DNA of 64,000 bases from the NCBI GenBank assembly GCA_949825025.1, contig OX463779.1, positions 42,044,249 to 42,108,248 of the forward strand, read 5' to 3'. The DNA comes from Siphlonurus alternatus. Its lineage: Eukaryota; Arthropoda; Insecta; Ephemeroptera; Siphlonuridae. Below are positions 52,301 to 61,039 of the stretch, one piece after another. Each line of letters starts with the position of its first letter. The stretch's first letter is position 1. Made by a program: the position numbers and the translations under genes. Below the pieces are notes generated by a model. It had not been told where the DNA came from. It saw nothing but the letters and a program-made list of their open reading frames with translations, and searched no databases.

Positions 52301-54697
52301 ATTTCATAAGTTCTAAAGTTTCAGAATTATTTATGTCATGTATTATAAAAATAACTTATTAATTTATTTAAATTATTTGGCATAATTTAGCATTTACTAA
52401 AAATAAATACACTGGTTCTAGTTACTACATCAAAAAATTCATATATTTTAATATTAACAGTGTCGTGCAAATCTCAATCAGTGCAATTCATTTTATTTTA
52501 TTACTATACCTATATTTTAGTGGTAAATCGAGTGGTGCTAATGATCCTACGTCTGTGTATAGTTAATAAAAGTGCTTCAAATTTTCAAAATTTGTGCATC
52601 GTATGTTTTATATTGTGTGATGACATAAAATTTAATAATGAGTTTAAATCACCATCAGTAATATTATTTAAACTCTATATTTGTAGCTTATTATTTTTCT
52701 ATATTAGATCTAAGTGCTAATGTGTATTTAAATGCTAAATATTGTTTGCTTCATTTTCAACTGAATGGACAATTTGCATCAACTTTTTTTAGTAGCTCAA
52801 TCGAAAGAGGAGTTCGAAAAATACACCTGTGAATTTTATGCTATTTTTATTCGTACTGCATCATGGCTAAAAGAGAGGTCACGTGACCTGGAGTCGGTGC
52901 CCGTGTCGCCCGTGACGTCATTGAACTGTCTGGTCAAGCAAACGATTGTCTATATAACGCTTGTAAACAATAAATTAATTGTTGCTTGTTTCCATAGCAA
53001 CGTGGTTGTTTGCAAGCGTTATAAAGTCGATCGTTTGTTTGACGGAACAGTTAAGTGACGTCACGGGCGCCGGCTCCAGGTCACGTGACCTCTCTTTTAG
53101 CCATGATGCAGTACGAATAAAAATCGCATAAAATTCACAGGTGTATTTTTCGACCTCCTCTTTCGATTGAGCTAGTAAAAAAAGTTGATGCAAATTGTCC
53201 ATTGTAATAATGTCTAGAATGTAAGTGTTAGTACATAAGTAATTAATTTTGTATTTTAAATTATTTCTTATTTTGGATTATATTTGTTCGAGAAAATATG
53301 TTTTAAATTATTGTAAGTTAGTATAAGTTGATAAGCTGATTTGGACTAGTAATGTTCTAAATGTTCTATATTTGAGCTTAATAATCATTATTGCTTATCA
53401 TAAATTCTTAGTATATAAATCATAGTCTGTAAGTTGTTCAAACAAAATATGTAATATTAATGTAATCAATTGGTCAGGGGTAAGAAAAGGCATTAATGCC
53501 TTACCCTCGCCATGTAAGACGAATAAATAAATATATAGATCGATCGATTCATATATTATAATACTTGAAAAATACATAAATAATATATATATATATATTA
53601 TAATTCACAGCATTGAGAAATAGAAGTAAGAAAATATTTTCCACGCATTAATTCTGAAAGGCAAGCATGTATTATATATAGTTTATATAACTTCCCAAAT
53701 CCAGGTTCAAAAGTGATGTGAAAAAATTATTGTTGATGTAGGTAAGGCTCAAAAATTTAATTCCATGCCGTTTTTGGCATGGAGCTATGTTTGATCATAT
53801 AATGGATATTAATTATTTATAATTAATATGTTATAATATATATATATAATTATACCGTCGTTTTTTTTTTTTTTTTTTTGCCAAATGCATGCAGCCTGCA
53901 TAAATTTACTATATGAAGTGTAAAATTAATAATTAAATCTATAATAATTAATTAAATGTTATAACCAAAACTTTCTCGTATAACATTATTTTTGCTAATT
54001 TATTAAAGATTTTTTATGATTCGTAAAATATTTAAAATTAATGTGAAATTTTTTGCAATATAAAAATTAACGAATAGAAAATTTAAATTTCACATTGTAC
54101 TTTGTGTTAATTAAATATTGAATTGCAGTTGCCATTATAATCACTTTTCATATTCATCTTGGTGACATTCAGACGAGAGCGGGGACTATTGACCCGTTCA
54201 TGGAATATGTGACGCAACACGTTGTCGCGAGCGAAGCTTTTAACATTTTTATTTACGTGGCCCGCGAGTTGCCATGGAGCAATTATCGAATGTTTGACAC
54301 GGTGATCAGATAATTGTGTTGTAATTTACGTGTTTTTGAAGCAAATTTGAAGCACATTTATTTTATAACAAAAATAATTTATTCTCGCGGGTGGAAATTA
54401 AAAATAATTAAAATTAATTATCGCCTATATATAAAATATATATTTTGAATCTTTAAATGATTTGTTTACATCAAAAGTTTTAATGTAATATTATACATTA
54501 TAAATCACTGACAATATATATAAAAAAAATTAGTGTATGTTGCATGTTAAAATCACACAGAGCAAAAATTATATATATGTTATGTTAAAAAAGAGACAAA
54601 ATTTAAATATAACACTTACCCAAAAGACGATATTAAAACACATAAGTAATGTTTTAAGGCAGGCCATAGCTGCAACAGTCTGCAACCTTTTGCCCAT
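34400..54697 (-). CDS. Tetraspanin, complete, 5 exons, 16.4 kb first intron
   Basis: Coding exons in transcript order: 54697-54620, 38221-38033, 36377-36201, 35327-35202 and 34555-34400. All introns are phase 0 with GT-AG ends, and the product is 241 aa, normal for a tetraspanin. Exon 1 encodes an N-terminal MGKRLQ and the start of TM1 (CLKTLLMCFNIVFW), continued in exon 2 by LSGIALLAIGAW. TM2 is WLLLGCGGLIVTITSLACCC. TM3 is LMVMFGLEIVAGTYMY. The large extracellular loop has the signature CCG (LQCCGINGQLDW), PHSCC, KC and GC, six cysteines in total. TM4 is IIAGVAVATAFFPLIGMVF and the tail ends AKYEQMA. Tetraspanins organise membrane protein microdomains at the cell surface. The subfamily looks like the CD63/CD151 group but is not resolved. 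Intron 1 contains a complete opposite-strand gene (40635-50075). Confidence 0.93.
35679..35802. mobile_element. Small MITE, tetraspanin intron 3
   Basis: ATAAGTTGTCTCGGCTTAAT then TATCTT is mirrored by AAGATAAGCCGAGACGACTA. The two arms are separated by about 75 bp. Confidence 0.65.
35847..36178. mobile_element. MITE, AATGGAGTA-end family (copy 3), next to a splice donor
   Basis: Ends ACGGAGTATTGACCTCAAA and TTTTGAGGTCGATACTCTA match the family. The interior has ATGGATAGAGGGTGCAAAG and a B-box-like GTGGGTTCAAAAC. The element ends about 22 bp from the donor of tetraspanin exon 3 (exon edge at 36201). A partial relative occupies about 35400-35610, so intron 3 is mostly repeat. Confidence 0.82.
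37165..37280. repeat. Hairpin-forming palindrome, tetraspanin intron 2
   Basis: GCCTTGTTAATTACCATG and CATGGTAATTAACAAGGC pair perfectly around a short loop. Outer blocks CTCGTCGCCTTG... and ...GGTGACGAG pair more loosely. Confidence 0.75.
37640..37770. repeat. G/C-rich GGATCCAG-type dispersed repeat (copy)
   Basis: AGGCGCGGATCCAGGAAG starts a block containing TTTTGGATTTAACATGGGCA and an AATTTTTTTAACATTTG end, collinear with copies near 250 and 4786. Confidence 0.5.
38836..39905. mobile_element. Fold-back element with GTGAGCGAT ends
   Basis: AAAGTAGAGTGAGCGAT at the left is mirrored by ATCGCTCACTCTC at the right, next to TA microsatellite. Both arms carry GAAATGAAAACCAAAAAATT and its complement, CCAACTTTGG, and GGTACCAATTAAAAAATAC. 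The fold centre is near 39170. The right arm is interrupted by a TTAA-flanked element (39391-39736). Confidence 0.82.
39387..39740. mobile_element. TTAA-flanked palindromic MITE nested in a fold-back arm
   Basis: TTAA at 39387-39390 and 39737-39740 bound a 346 bp palindrome that starts GGGTAAGGTAACGCCACCAA and ends with its reverse complement. The arms are near-identical (GATCTAGTTTTTGAGTTATG in both orientations) with a small loop around 39560. The equivalent point in the other arm of the host palindrome has a single TTAA (38988-38991), so it records the empty target site. Confidence 0.92.
40070..40128. repeat. Perfect-core palindrome
   Basis: AGAGCGAACTTGAGT is followed directly by ACTCAAGTACGCTCT, and CAAAGTTCC / GGAACTTTG close the outside. 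It is followed by a run of A. Confidence 0.75.
40635..50075 (+). CDS. LRR-like protein of unknown family, 5 exons, nested in the tetraspanin intron
   Basis: Coding exons 40635-40800, 43110-43151, 43239-43435, 46348-46526 and 49031-50075 join in frame to 542 aa, with consensus GT-AG ends throughout. Start: ATG in GAGGATGG context. Residues ~24-55 (SLRNLCLAKIADTL and onward) resemble the short helical N-terminal module often seen before LRRs in invertebrate proteins; I see no certain F-box. Exon 4 shows LRR-type spacing (LTKLTSLNLKLRNLEL), and exon 5 continues with weak LRR units (LTHLDVECC, LPELVYLKH, LTKLHLVIYG, LTEFIWCA). No signal peptide or membrane span is seen, so it is probably intracellular. 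The 42-nt exon 2 must be read ATEEAHQDPFKDL to keep frame; another frame (PPRRLTKTHSK) is open but breaks the join. Function unknown. Confidence 0.82.
40830..41676 (-). mobile_element. 5'-truncated non-LTR retrotransposon (reverse transcriptase C-terminal part)
   Basis: A 268-codon minus-strand frame (41673-40867) carries features of the end of a LINE polymerase ORF: MSLNVGKCSVVNFSRKR, YKYLGVVLQRELNWNEHI, LVRPILEYACSVWDPY, VQRRAARRV and TVREWNSLPSEVV. These belong to the region after the catalytic FADD of CR1/jockey-like reverse transcriptases; the catalytic part itself is absent, so it is truncated at the 5' end. The truncation point is a (TGGG)n run that continues the frame as Trp-Val-Gly-Gly. 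The 3' end is a short tail of TAATC units near 40838. It lies in intron 1 of the LRR-like gene, in antisense, and is sense to the tetraspanin. Confidence 0.85.
41634..41677. repeat. (CCCA)n microsatellite at LINE truncation point
   Basis: Eleven CCCA units on the plus strand, fused to the 5' end of the truncated LINE. Confidence 0.95.
41788..42004. mobile_element. 217 bp palindromic MITE
   Basis: CATCCCTTGTAAAAAGGAAT at the left is perfectly mirrored at the right. The arms continue through TATACTTATTACAAATTAAT and AAGCATA/TATGCTT blocks to an AT-rich loop near 41895. Confidence 0.85.
42031..42338. mobile_element. GC-richer MITE with GTTTATGCTGGCCGG ends
   Basis: AAGCCTAGTTTATGCTGGCC is mirrored by GGCCAGCATAAACCAGCCTT (about 20 of 22 positions). 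Internal GACGGCGG / CCGCCGTC inverted pairs occur near 42175 and 42295. It is far more GC-rich than its surroundings and directly abuts the TTAA element that follows. Confidence 0.75.
42339..42853. mobile_element. TTAA-flanked element, 507 bp
   Basis: TTAA at 42339-42342 and 42850-42853 bound AGGGACATGGAAC at the left and GTCCCCTGTCCCT at the right. The inverted ends are about 15 bp with a few mismatches. The GC-rich interior (42510-42780) is not palindromic, and its open frames have no recognisable domain. Confidence 0.7.
44931..45275. mobile_element. TTAA-flanked palindromic MITE
   Basis: TTAA at 44931-44934 and 45272-45275 bound a 337 bp inverted repeat starting GGGTAAGATAACACAAACAA. Both arms contain TAGTCCCATTTGATTAACAT and TTTAGAGACAGTT. 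It is related to the element at 59720-60116, which shares the TCCCATT-AATTAAC and AGAGAC blocks. Confidence 0.9.
45285..45500 (-). pseudogene. Candidate coding fragment in the tetraspanin intron, unassigned
   Basis: On the minus strand there is a good acceptor (TAATTTTTTTTTACAG) followed by a 44-codon frame beginning MQDKHHNYDGSVLSGNFQQN and containing LGAGHETTDISGEYEVK. Just upstream an open stretch reads AMIMGMDADLIYVLCKE. The composition is coding-like, but no donor follows and I do not recognise the peptide. It could be a relic gene fragment, a retrocopy or an unused exon. Confidence 0.25.
45541..45967. mobile_element. TTAA-flanked palindromic MITE with GC-rich centre
   Basis: TTAA at 45541-45544 and 45964-45967 bound AGGGGTACCAAAGTGAATAC and its reverse complement. 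The arms are highly similar for about 165 bp. The central ~100 bp is GC-rich (GCGGCCGCAGCGGCC and a GGGGGCGGGAGGAGG run) and not fully palindromic. Confidence 0.9.
46825..46869 (+). ncRNA. Degenerate hammerhead-ribozyme motif
   Basis: The order is ACCCTG, CTGATGA, a small stem (ACC ... GGT around CAGTAA), CAAAC, ATCT, GTC, CAGGGT. ACCCTG and CAGGGT form a 6-bp stem I. CTGATGA is the invariant hammerhead core. C-ATCT-G gives the one-base-pair stem III typical of minimal retroelement hammerheads, with cleavage expected after GTC at 46863. The second core element should be GAAAC but reads CAAAC, so G12 is lost and stem II is weakened. This copy is expected to be inactive. Such motifs occur in Penelope-like and retrozyme-type elements. 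The flank 46690-46820 may be the rest of the element. Confidence 0.55.
47209..48930. mobile_element. hAT-like non-autonomous transposon with 8-bp target duplication
   Basis: TAGGGTGACCAGA at 47217 and TCTGGTCACCCTA ending at 48922 are perfect 13-bp inverted ends. They are flanked by the identical 8-bp sequence ACCATGTG at 47209-47216 and 48923-48930, the hallmark of hAT transposons. Subterminal blocks TACCGTTTTGACC and GTACCGTTTTGAAC occur at the two ends. The 1.7 kb interior has no transposase frame and carries a copy of the GTGAGCGAT fold-back family from about 48436. It lies in intron 4 of the LRR-like gene. Confidence 0.92.
50632..51288. mobile_element. TTAA-flanked element related to the 39387 family
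   Basis: TTAA at 50632-50635 and 51285-51288 bound GGGAAAGGGAACGCCAGAG at the left and GGTGGCGTTACCTTACCC at the right. The right ~180 bp (AACTCGGAAACTAGATCG, GAGGAGAATATTTTAAA) is collinear with one arm of the 39391-39736 element. The left ~450 bp is different and not palindromic, so this may be a longer or chimeric relative. Confidence 0.75.
52764..53204. repeat. 441 bp palindrome with the same ORF in both arms
   Basis: AATGGACAATTTGCATCAAC at the left is mirrored at the right. The arms match over about 215 bp to a short AT-rich centre near 52984. Each arm, read inward, encodes a frame starting MDNLHQLFL and AQSKEE, then EKYTCEFYAIFIRTASWLKE. The two frames differ at a handful of residues and by a short length change near VPVSPVTS / APVTS. 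Two TGACGTCA sites and CACGTGACC boxes occur in each arm. The ends resemble the AATGGACAACCTGCAT ends of the element at 30381. Confidence 0.85.
54620..54697 (-). CDS. Tetraspanin first coding exon (26 codons)
   Basis: Read on the minus strand, ATG GGC AAA AGG is followed by hydrophobic codons ending TTT TGG and then the donor GTAAGTG. The peptide CLKTLLMCFNIVFW is the conserved Cys-Leu-Lys...Phe-Asn...Phe-Trp start of tetraspanin TM1. It joins in phase 0 to exon 2 (LSGIALLAIGAW), which is the second half of TM1. No competing TM1 exon was found between 38222 and 40635. Confidence 0.88.
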
Positions 54698-54890
54698 TTT
54701 TGGTGTTGTGGACTTGCAAAGGCGCGGTGCAGAATAAGCTGGAGAACAGAGGGGTTACGTCGGCGGCGGGCCTGACCTGCGTGGAACTGACCCGCGGGGT
54801 AGAGAATCGATACACTCGCGGTACGCGTCGTCGCCGCCGAGCAAAAACGCATGCGCTCAGAGTGCTCAGACACAATAATTAACGTCCCAA
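54698..54890 (-). promoter_or_regulatory. GC-rich proximal promoter / 5' UTR of the tetraspanin
   Basis: Immediately upstream of the tetraspanin start codon, the DNA switches from strongly AT-rich to about 190 bp of CpG-rich sequence (GTCGGCGGCGGGCC, CGTCGTCGCCGCCGAG). It contains GCGCATGCGTT on the minus strand, close to the NRF1 consensus. No TATA box is clear. This is typical of a short CpG-rich promoter; the transcription start is not known. Confidence 0.5.
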
Positions 54891-57800
54891 TTCTTTCAAC
54901 TTTTTTGATCTTCAGTTAATGTTTCAGCTTGTCATTAATAAAAGTTACACTCTCGTACTATTTAATGGTGACTGGTGACCAAAATTATATATATAGCTAT
55001 TAACGCTTTATTTTCCAACAATCAAAATTTTTAGAATTTTGTAAACAAACAAATAATTAAAGTAATGAAAATATTACACGTACGTGTACCAATATGTTAT
55101 TATACGCGTACTTTTGCGAAATTCAATGCGCATTTCTCTAATTTTGATGTACACGTGCAGTATATGTGTGGTAATTATTATGAAAATATTATTCACGATC
55201 GAGATAAAACCGCACGTGCGTTTTAATATATTATAGATGCAATTTTAATTAAGACAAATTTATATATAATTATTAATTATACATTATGAATGACAAAGTC
55301 TATTAAATTCTTCCAATGATTATTTTATAAATTTAAATATAATTATGATCTTATGCAAAATTATAATATTATACGCAATAATTAATTAATATGCGACTCT
55401 TTTATATATATTAAGTAGCATTAAAAATGATAAAGCGTTTATTTGTTTACTTTTATTGGAGCATGCAGCTATATATAAATAACATTTATATTATATGTTC
55501 AATGTACGCGCGAGTTAAAAAAACAAACAACTTCAATTTCAGATAATATTAATAATTACCATGAATTAATATTATTATATATATATTCTATCTATATAAT
55601 AATTCATTATATATTAATTGTCTTCCCAATAAATTAAAATCTTCCTCTCCCCAAAAGTTAATTCCTATTAAATACTTACAAGAAATTTCAATAAAAAAAA
55701 AATGAGCTGCAAGTAAAATAATATAAAATTTGGTAGCATCTCTAATATAGTGACAAATTGGAGAATAGTAAAAGATCTGTAAATAATTTTTAATAATTTA
55801 TTATTGTTTGCTTTATAAATTGTACCTTAGTTATTTAGCAACAGTATCAGAATTAATCAGCACACCCGCAGAGAAATTTCAGTCCGATTCTCAATAATAA
55901 TTGTGATGAGAGGACCCAACGGCGATATTCACTAAAGTACTTCCAACTCAAGTTCAACTCTAGTTCAAGTACTCCAGTATTTACTAAAGGTTATTATCAG
56001 TGAAGCAAGATAAAAAAATAACCTTTACGCATTTGATCGCCGGAGAGTCTCTTTTATTATAAAGTTATACATTTAGTGATGAATTGCAAATCAAAGCTAA
56101 AAATCTGTTATTGTTGCAGTTATTTACAATTGGGTGCGCTACTACAATCTAGTACTAAAAATTGGAAAAAAAGTGACTGCTTTTTTGTAGGAACAATCCT
56201 GCAGTTTATAATAATGAAATCACTGTACATATTTTTGTTCCTAGGCTTTGTGATATTTATTATCTTGCTTAGGCTATTATAAGGCCCATACACATTTCAT
56301 TTCACCATTGTGCATTATTTAAAAAAATTATCTATTCTATTTTTTTTTATGATATAAAAATAATGCCAAATTTTCTTTGCATTTTTTTCTTTTTGAAATT
56401 CATATAAAAATTTAAACAGAATATATATAGTATGCAAATTAATTCTTGCATGGTAAAATTTTTTTAAAAAATTTTCAATTATGGTTAAATAATTTAAAAA
56501 AAGTTAATAGGGTTAAATAATTTAAATAAAAAAAAAATAGCACAATTAATGGAGTACCGACCTCAATTTTTTTTATTACAGAAATGGATAGAGGGTGCAA
56601 AGTTATGCTACTCTGATTTTTTTCAGATTTTTTAGAGCCCGGCAACTATTTTTTAAAATTTATTGAAAGTGCAGAAAAAGTGCCACCTCTTGCCGCCTCT
56701 CTTAATAAAAGATAGGACCCAAAAGGGACGTGGATTCGAACCTGACCTCGCCAAAACTTTTTAGTAATACTTCCCGGTCCCTAAAAAAATTTGAAAAAAA
56801 ATCAGAGTAACATAACTTTTCATCCTCTATCCATTTCTGCTATAAAAAATTTTGAGGCCGATACTCCATTCTTGAGGAAGATAACCAGATTTCTCACTAT
56901 CATGGTTACTGACAAAAATGGTTATCTTTCTGACGTGAATCGTGCTTATTATTGATAACGTCTTTGGTGCCAATTTTCTTTTAAAATAGGGGGGGGGGTC
57001 ATCTTCAAATTATTACATAACAATATAACTAATAATGATATTTTAGAAGCACCAACATTTTTAAAGTGGTGTTTTACACAATGGAGATTACTAAATACTA
57101 CAATTAATATACAGTTGCAGTTTTACTACATAATAGATGAAATATTATAATATAAATATATAATTATTATGTGATAAGAGATTACAGCTAGATTCTAATA
57201 AGTTTATAAATAATTATTATTATTATACAATGTTGTCAAAACTTTGAGGAATTTTGAGCGTGATGTGTAAACAAAAGCTGTTTTTATTTGAAAGAATGCA
57301 CACTGCAAGGTATGCGTCAAACTTTTAAAAAAAGTAAATTTAAGACATGAGCAATTTGTTCTATATTGTCATTTCTTTTTAATTGTTTTAAAATTACTAT
57401 AAAAAATTAGAGAAACAAACTCAAAATACTCCAAGTCAAAGACATAAAAATTACTCAAAATATTGAGTATATATTGATCACTTTTTTGAGAAAATTAAAA
57501 ATTCAAAATAATTAATTATTTGGTAAATTATTACATTTTATAAAAATTGTATATATTTTCAACAAATTTAAAATAAAAATAAGAAAATTTGGGGTCTGAT
57601 ATGATAAAAATATTATCAGTTCACTCAGAAAAAATTAAAAAATAATTTTTTGTATGGAAGATGCAGATGATTGATTTTTAATCCTAATATGTTATTTTTA
57701 ATGCTGCTACAAAAAGCAGGGGGTTATAGAAGTTATTAGACTAGATGAGATGAATTTTTTAGAATTATATTCATCTTAAATATTGCATTTGAGAAGTTGA

Positions 57801-59523
57801 AGTAGAGACAAAAACATTAAGTGACGTACATATAAAAAACACGTCAAGTTGAACCACCTAGAAAATTATTTGCACCAGCTGTTCAGTTTAACAAAATAAA
57901 CCAATGGACGTAGCAAAAAAATAAATGTGCTGGCAAATTTTTTAAGATGGCTACATAATGCATTTTACTACATATTTTTTGTTAAGTTTTAGATCTTAAA
58001 CATGCTAAAATGGTAGCAATTAATTCACACACTCTATCATTTAATATGATTACAGGAAAATTTTGTTCATTAAATTCGGCATTGATAAATTCAAAATCAC
58101 CTATAAGCAAATTAGATTTAACATTTAAACTGCAGCTACTTACTCCGTTCTTTACTTTTTTTTTTTAGAGAAAGTTGAAACTATGATTTTTTTATAGTTA
58201 TTTATTAAAAATTAATTCTGAAGCAAATGATGTTATTAATTAATTGATGACATACTTTTTGCATAAGATATTCAAATAGAGATAATATTTTGTGTCATAA
58301 AAATGTTTAGTTTTCAGTTACATAATATTATATACATATTGTATATATTATATTTTTTAAAACTATTAATTATATACGTAACGTGCTAAACTGAATGTTT
58401 ACTACTTTTACATTAAAATTGTTCATTATCAGCGACTATAAGAGAGCAAAGTAATAATAAACATAAATGTGTCTCAGGATCATTTTAATTATTATCAATT
58501 TTACCCCTAATTATTGTAACTCTGAATATTAAATGATAAACTACATAGATGACAAGTGAAATTGAAGATTGCTTGCTTTACCGAAATATTCTTTCTTTAT
58601 CAAGTAAAATGTTCATAGCTATAAGACTTAAAGTGTTTGTGGGAGGAAAAAGTTTGTTATAAAAAATTTAATAAAATTGATAAAGCTGTAATTTAAATAA
58701 TTTATAGTTTAGTCTTAATAATTTTATTCAACTGTCCATTTTAATTAAAAATTAATATAAATTAGCATCATCAATTTGAAAAAAGTATACTTTAAGAATA
58801 AAAAGTTTCTATAAAAAACACTTATTGTTTGAGATTGGTTTCCTAAATTATCCTTAAAATGGATGAATGTAGGAAACATATTCCATTATCATACCTTCAC
58901 TTGATTATGTATCAATTTTTATTTCAGTTCACTGACCATCAGTTGTGTTTACGTTATATTGGTGTATTTTGCTGTAGATTATAAAAAGCAATTCAAATTT
59001 ATTGAATTTATTGAGAAAAAAAAAAATCACGGACGGCCTTATAAATAGTTTCCACTCAGGAAAAATAAATTAACTTTAAAATTAATGCGAATGATAAAGA
59101 AATTTAAATATTACACTTGTGATGCACATCAGTTTGCAAATAGTTTCATAAAAAAATTGACAAATAGCCCACTTACTTATTTACTGAAATTTTATAATTC
59201 CAGCAACATTAGCCATTCAATACAAATATCATGTACTTTTCTTCGAACACGGCTTATTTGAAAAACACCATTTCATATTTACTTCTTGCAAATATTTAAA
59301 ATTTTCAGTCATGTTATTCATTTCAAAAATACAATTTCTTTTTGAGCTCCTGCTTGTCTTCTTACATAAAAAAAAAAAAAAAAAAAAATGTGTATATTTT
59401 TTTGGCACTTTTTAAATACAAATATTACATAAAAAATTGTTATTTAACTATGCGCTATACATTTACTACAGGTACTACATAAAAAAAATTGCTGTTAAAT
59501 GCGTTCTCTACCGTTAAAGATGA
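54891..59523. other. AT-rich intergenic region, one MITE
   Basis: Very AT-rich with many short TA runs and A/T homopolymers. Apart from the MITE at 56548-56870 I see no exon. The frame at 56076-56282 (a Cys- and Leu-rich 68-codon peptide) has no homolog I recognise and is not supported by splice or promoter signals. Confidence 0.5.
56548..56870. mobile_element. MITE, AATGGAGTA-end family (copy 4) with B-box-like core
   Basis: Ends AATGGAGTACCGACCTCAA and TTGAGGCCGATACTCCATT. The centre contains GACGTGGATTCGAACCTGAC, nearly identical to copy 2. On the minus strand it reads GGTTCGAATCC, an exact B-box consensus match. Confidence 0.88.
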
Positions 59524-59643
59524 TTAGATATGGGTCTGCCTTGGCTGGTGGAACTTGAGTAGCTCGTAGGTGGTGACTGCAACCCTCACCAGACCTTTGC
59601 CTTCTTTACCTTCCAGCACATCTGCAGCGCAGCACACCAGGTT
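59524..59643 (-). CDS. Terminal coding exon of an unidentified gene
   Basis: On the minus strand the acceptor GTGGTGTTTCAG is followed by 39 codons and TAA: NLVCCAADVLEGKEGKGLV, then RVAVTTYELLKFHQPRQ and THI. GC content and codon use are clearly higher than in the AT-rich surroundings, and the peptide looks globular with a short basic tail. The entering phase is 0 if the exon begins AAC. The upstream exons must lie at higher coordinates, probably beyond 64000; I could not find a convincing partner in the window. The protein family is not recognised. Confidence 0.65.
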   Translation of the reverse strand, partial: NLVCCAADVLEGKEGKGLVRVAVTTYELLKFHQPRQTHI

Positions 59644-59719
59644 CTGAAACACCACAAAGATACGTGTGACACATTAGACATTAGAGTATTACTAGTGCGT
59701 CAAATTTAACATTCTAACT

Positions 59720-60116
59720 TTAAGGGGAAGGATCAGCTGATTGCAGTAGTCCCATTCAATTAACGTAAACCTTAGAAGACACACACAAAAATTTTTTTTG
59801 AGAGACCGATTTTAATACCTAAAAGCTACAGAAAAAATTTCAAAACAATTCTTCAGTCCAATTTTTCTAATTAATTTTTTTAGTTTGGCTCTCCGTGGGA
59901 AAACCCTATGCTAAAAATAAAAAAAAAAAAAAAAAACAAAAAAAAAAAAAAAAACAATCGGCTCAAAGAATTGTTTTGAATTTTTTCTGTAGCTTTTAGG
60001 TACTTAAATCTGTCTCTAAAAAAATTAAGAATTTTTGTGTGTCTGCTAAGGTGTGCATGTTAATCAAATGGGACTACATATATTGATCAGCTGATTCGTG
60101 TTACTTTCCCCTTAAT
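59720..60116. mobile_element. TTAA-flanked inverted-repeat MITE
   Basis: TTAA at 59720-59723 and 60113-60116 bound a 389 bp element starting GGGGAAGGATCAGCTGAT and ending with ATCAGCTGATTCGTGTTACT then TTCCCC. The arms share TAGTCCCATT and TTTTAG-ACCTAAAAG-type blocks; the centre is an A run. It is related to the 44931-45275 element. Confidence 0.82.
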
Positions 60117-60243
60117 TAAGTAATGGAAAAAAAACTATAAAAGAAAGAAAATATGAAACTAGGATGGAAAATTAGATATTAGCAAATTGACTTGTGCCCA
60201 ACACAATTATGAAGTATTTAAAAAAAAAAAAATCATCATGGTA

Positions 60244-60344
60244 GTGTCTAGTTTGCCGTTCTGAATCTGTTTTCTAGTAACTTATTCAAGAGACATTGGT
60301 AAACTTCATCAATTCTACAAAGTTGAGATCGACAAACTAGACAC
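60244..60344. mobile_element. 100 bp MITE
   Basis: GTGTCTAGTTTGCCG is mirrored by CGACAAACTAGACAC (about 13 of 15 positions). No clear target duplication. Confidence 0.65.
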
Positions 60345-60418
60345 AACCACAAAGATATATGTTCAATGGGAAGCAAAAAGAGCTTCTGATTTAAGTGTGT
60401 GATGCTTGTTTTAAATCT

Positions 60419-60507
60419 GAAGGGGCATTCACAAAGGCTTAAGGCCCGATTTAGGGCTCAATTCCGCCACGAAAAATTGGGCCTTAAACCTTTCTGAATG
60501 CCCCTTC
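60419..60507. mobile_element. 89 bp palindromic MITE
   Basis: GAAGGGGCATTCACAAAGG is mirrored by CCTTTCTGAATGCCCCTTC, and TTAAGGCCC pairs with GGGCCTTAA inside; the loop is about 30 bp. Confidence 0.75.
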
Positions 60508-61039
60508 TGACCTCACATGCCTGTAGATGTGCTGATTTTCTACATTCTCAACAATATTTGACTGACTTTATGTAAGCTAAATAATTTTAAACATATTAAT
60601 GACAACATGTACACTCTAGCAAGTCTTAGATTGTATGTGACTAACATTGCTTATTGTTTAATATATAACCAGAAAAATATATGACATAATATGCGGGCGT
60701 AGTCCAAGGTTCGTTCAAGAAATTATTATTACAGTATTATTGTTATTTTTATTTTTTTTTTTAGCTGAATGAAGAAACAGAAATTGCATTTTGTAATGTG
60801 AGACAACGGAAAAGATAAAAGTGTCAACATTCTAAATTGTAGAACCTAAAATAAATAGTATAAATGGAAAGTAAATAGAAACATAACATAATTATTTTAG
60901 AAGCATTATATTTTATTGATACAGATGTATAATTATATTTAACAGAACATGGGAAAAAATATTAAATTACATTCCATCGTTCGTAAGTTGTCTTTTGACA
61001 AATCTTTCCCTCCCCATTTCTCAGGGCTTGTGCTTCATT

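Larger units (their letters stand above)
50076..54619. other. AT-rich part of tetraspanin intron 1 downstream of the nested gene
   Basis: Contains the probable 3' UTR of the LRR-like gene, the TTAA element at 50632 and the large palindrome at 52764, both listed separately. Otherwise it is AT-rich sequence without a recognisable exon. Minor short hairpins and TA runs occur (for example 53585-53605). Confidence 0.5.

Noticed and set aside
54616..54875. Two minus-strand frames of 73-85 codons in the GC-rich island
   Set aside because: They are out of frame with the tetraspanin start and are Arg-rich products of CpG-rich 5' UTR/promoter DNA.
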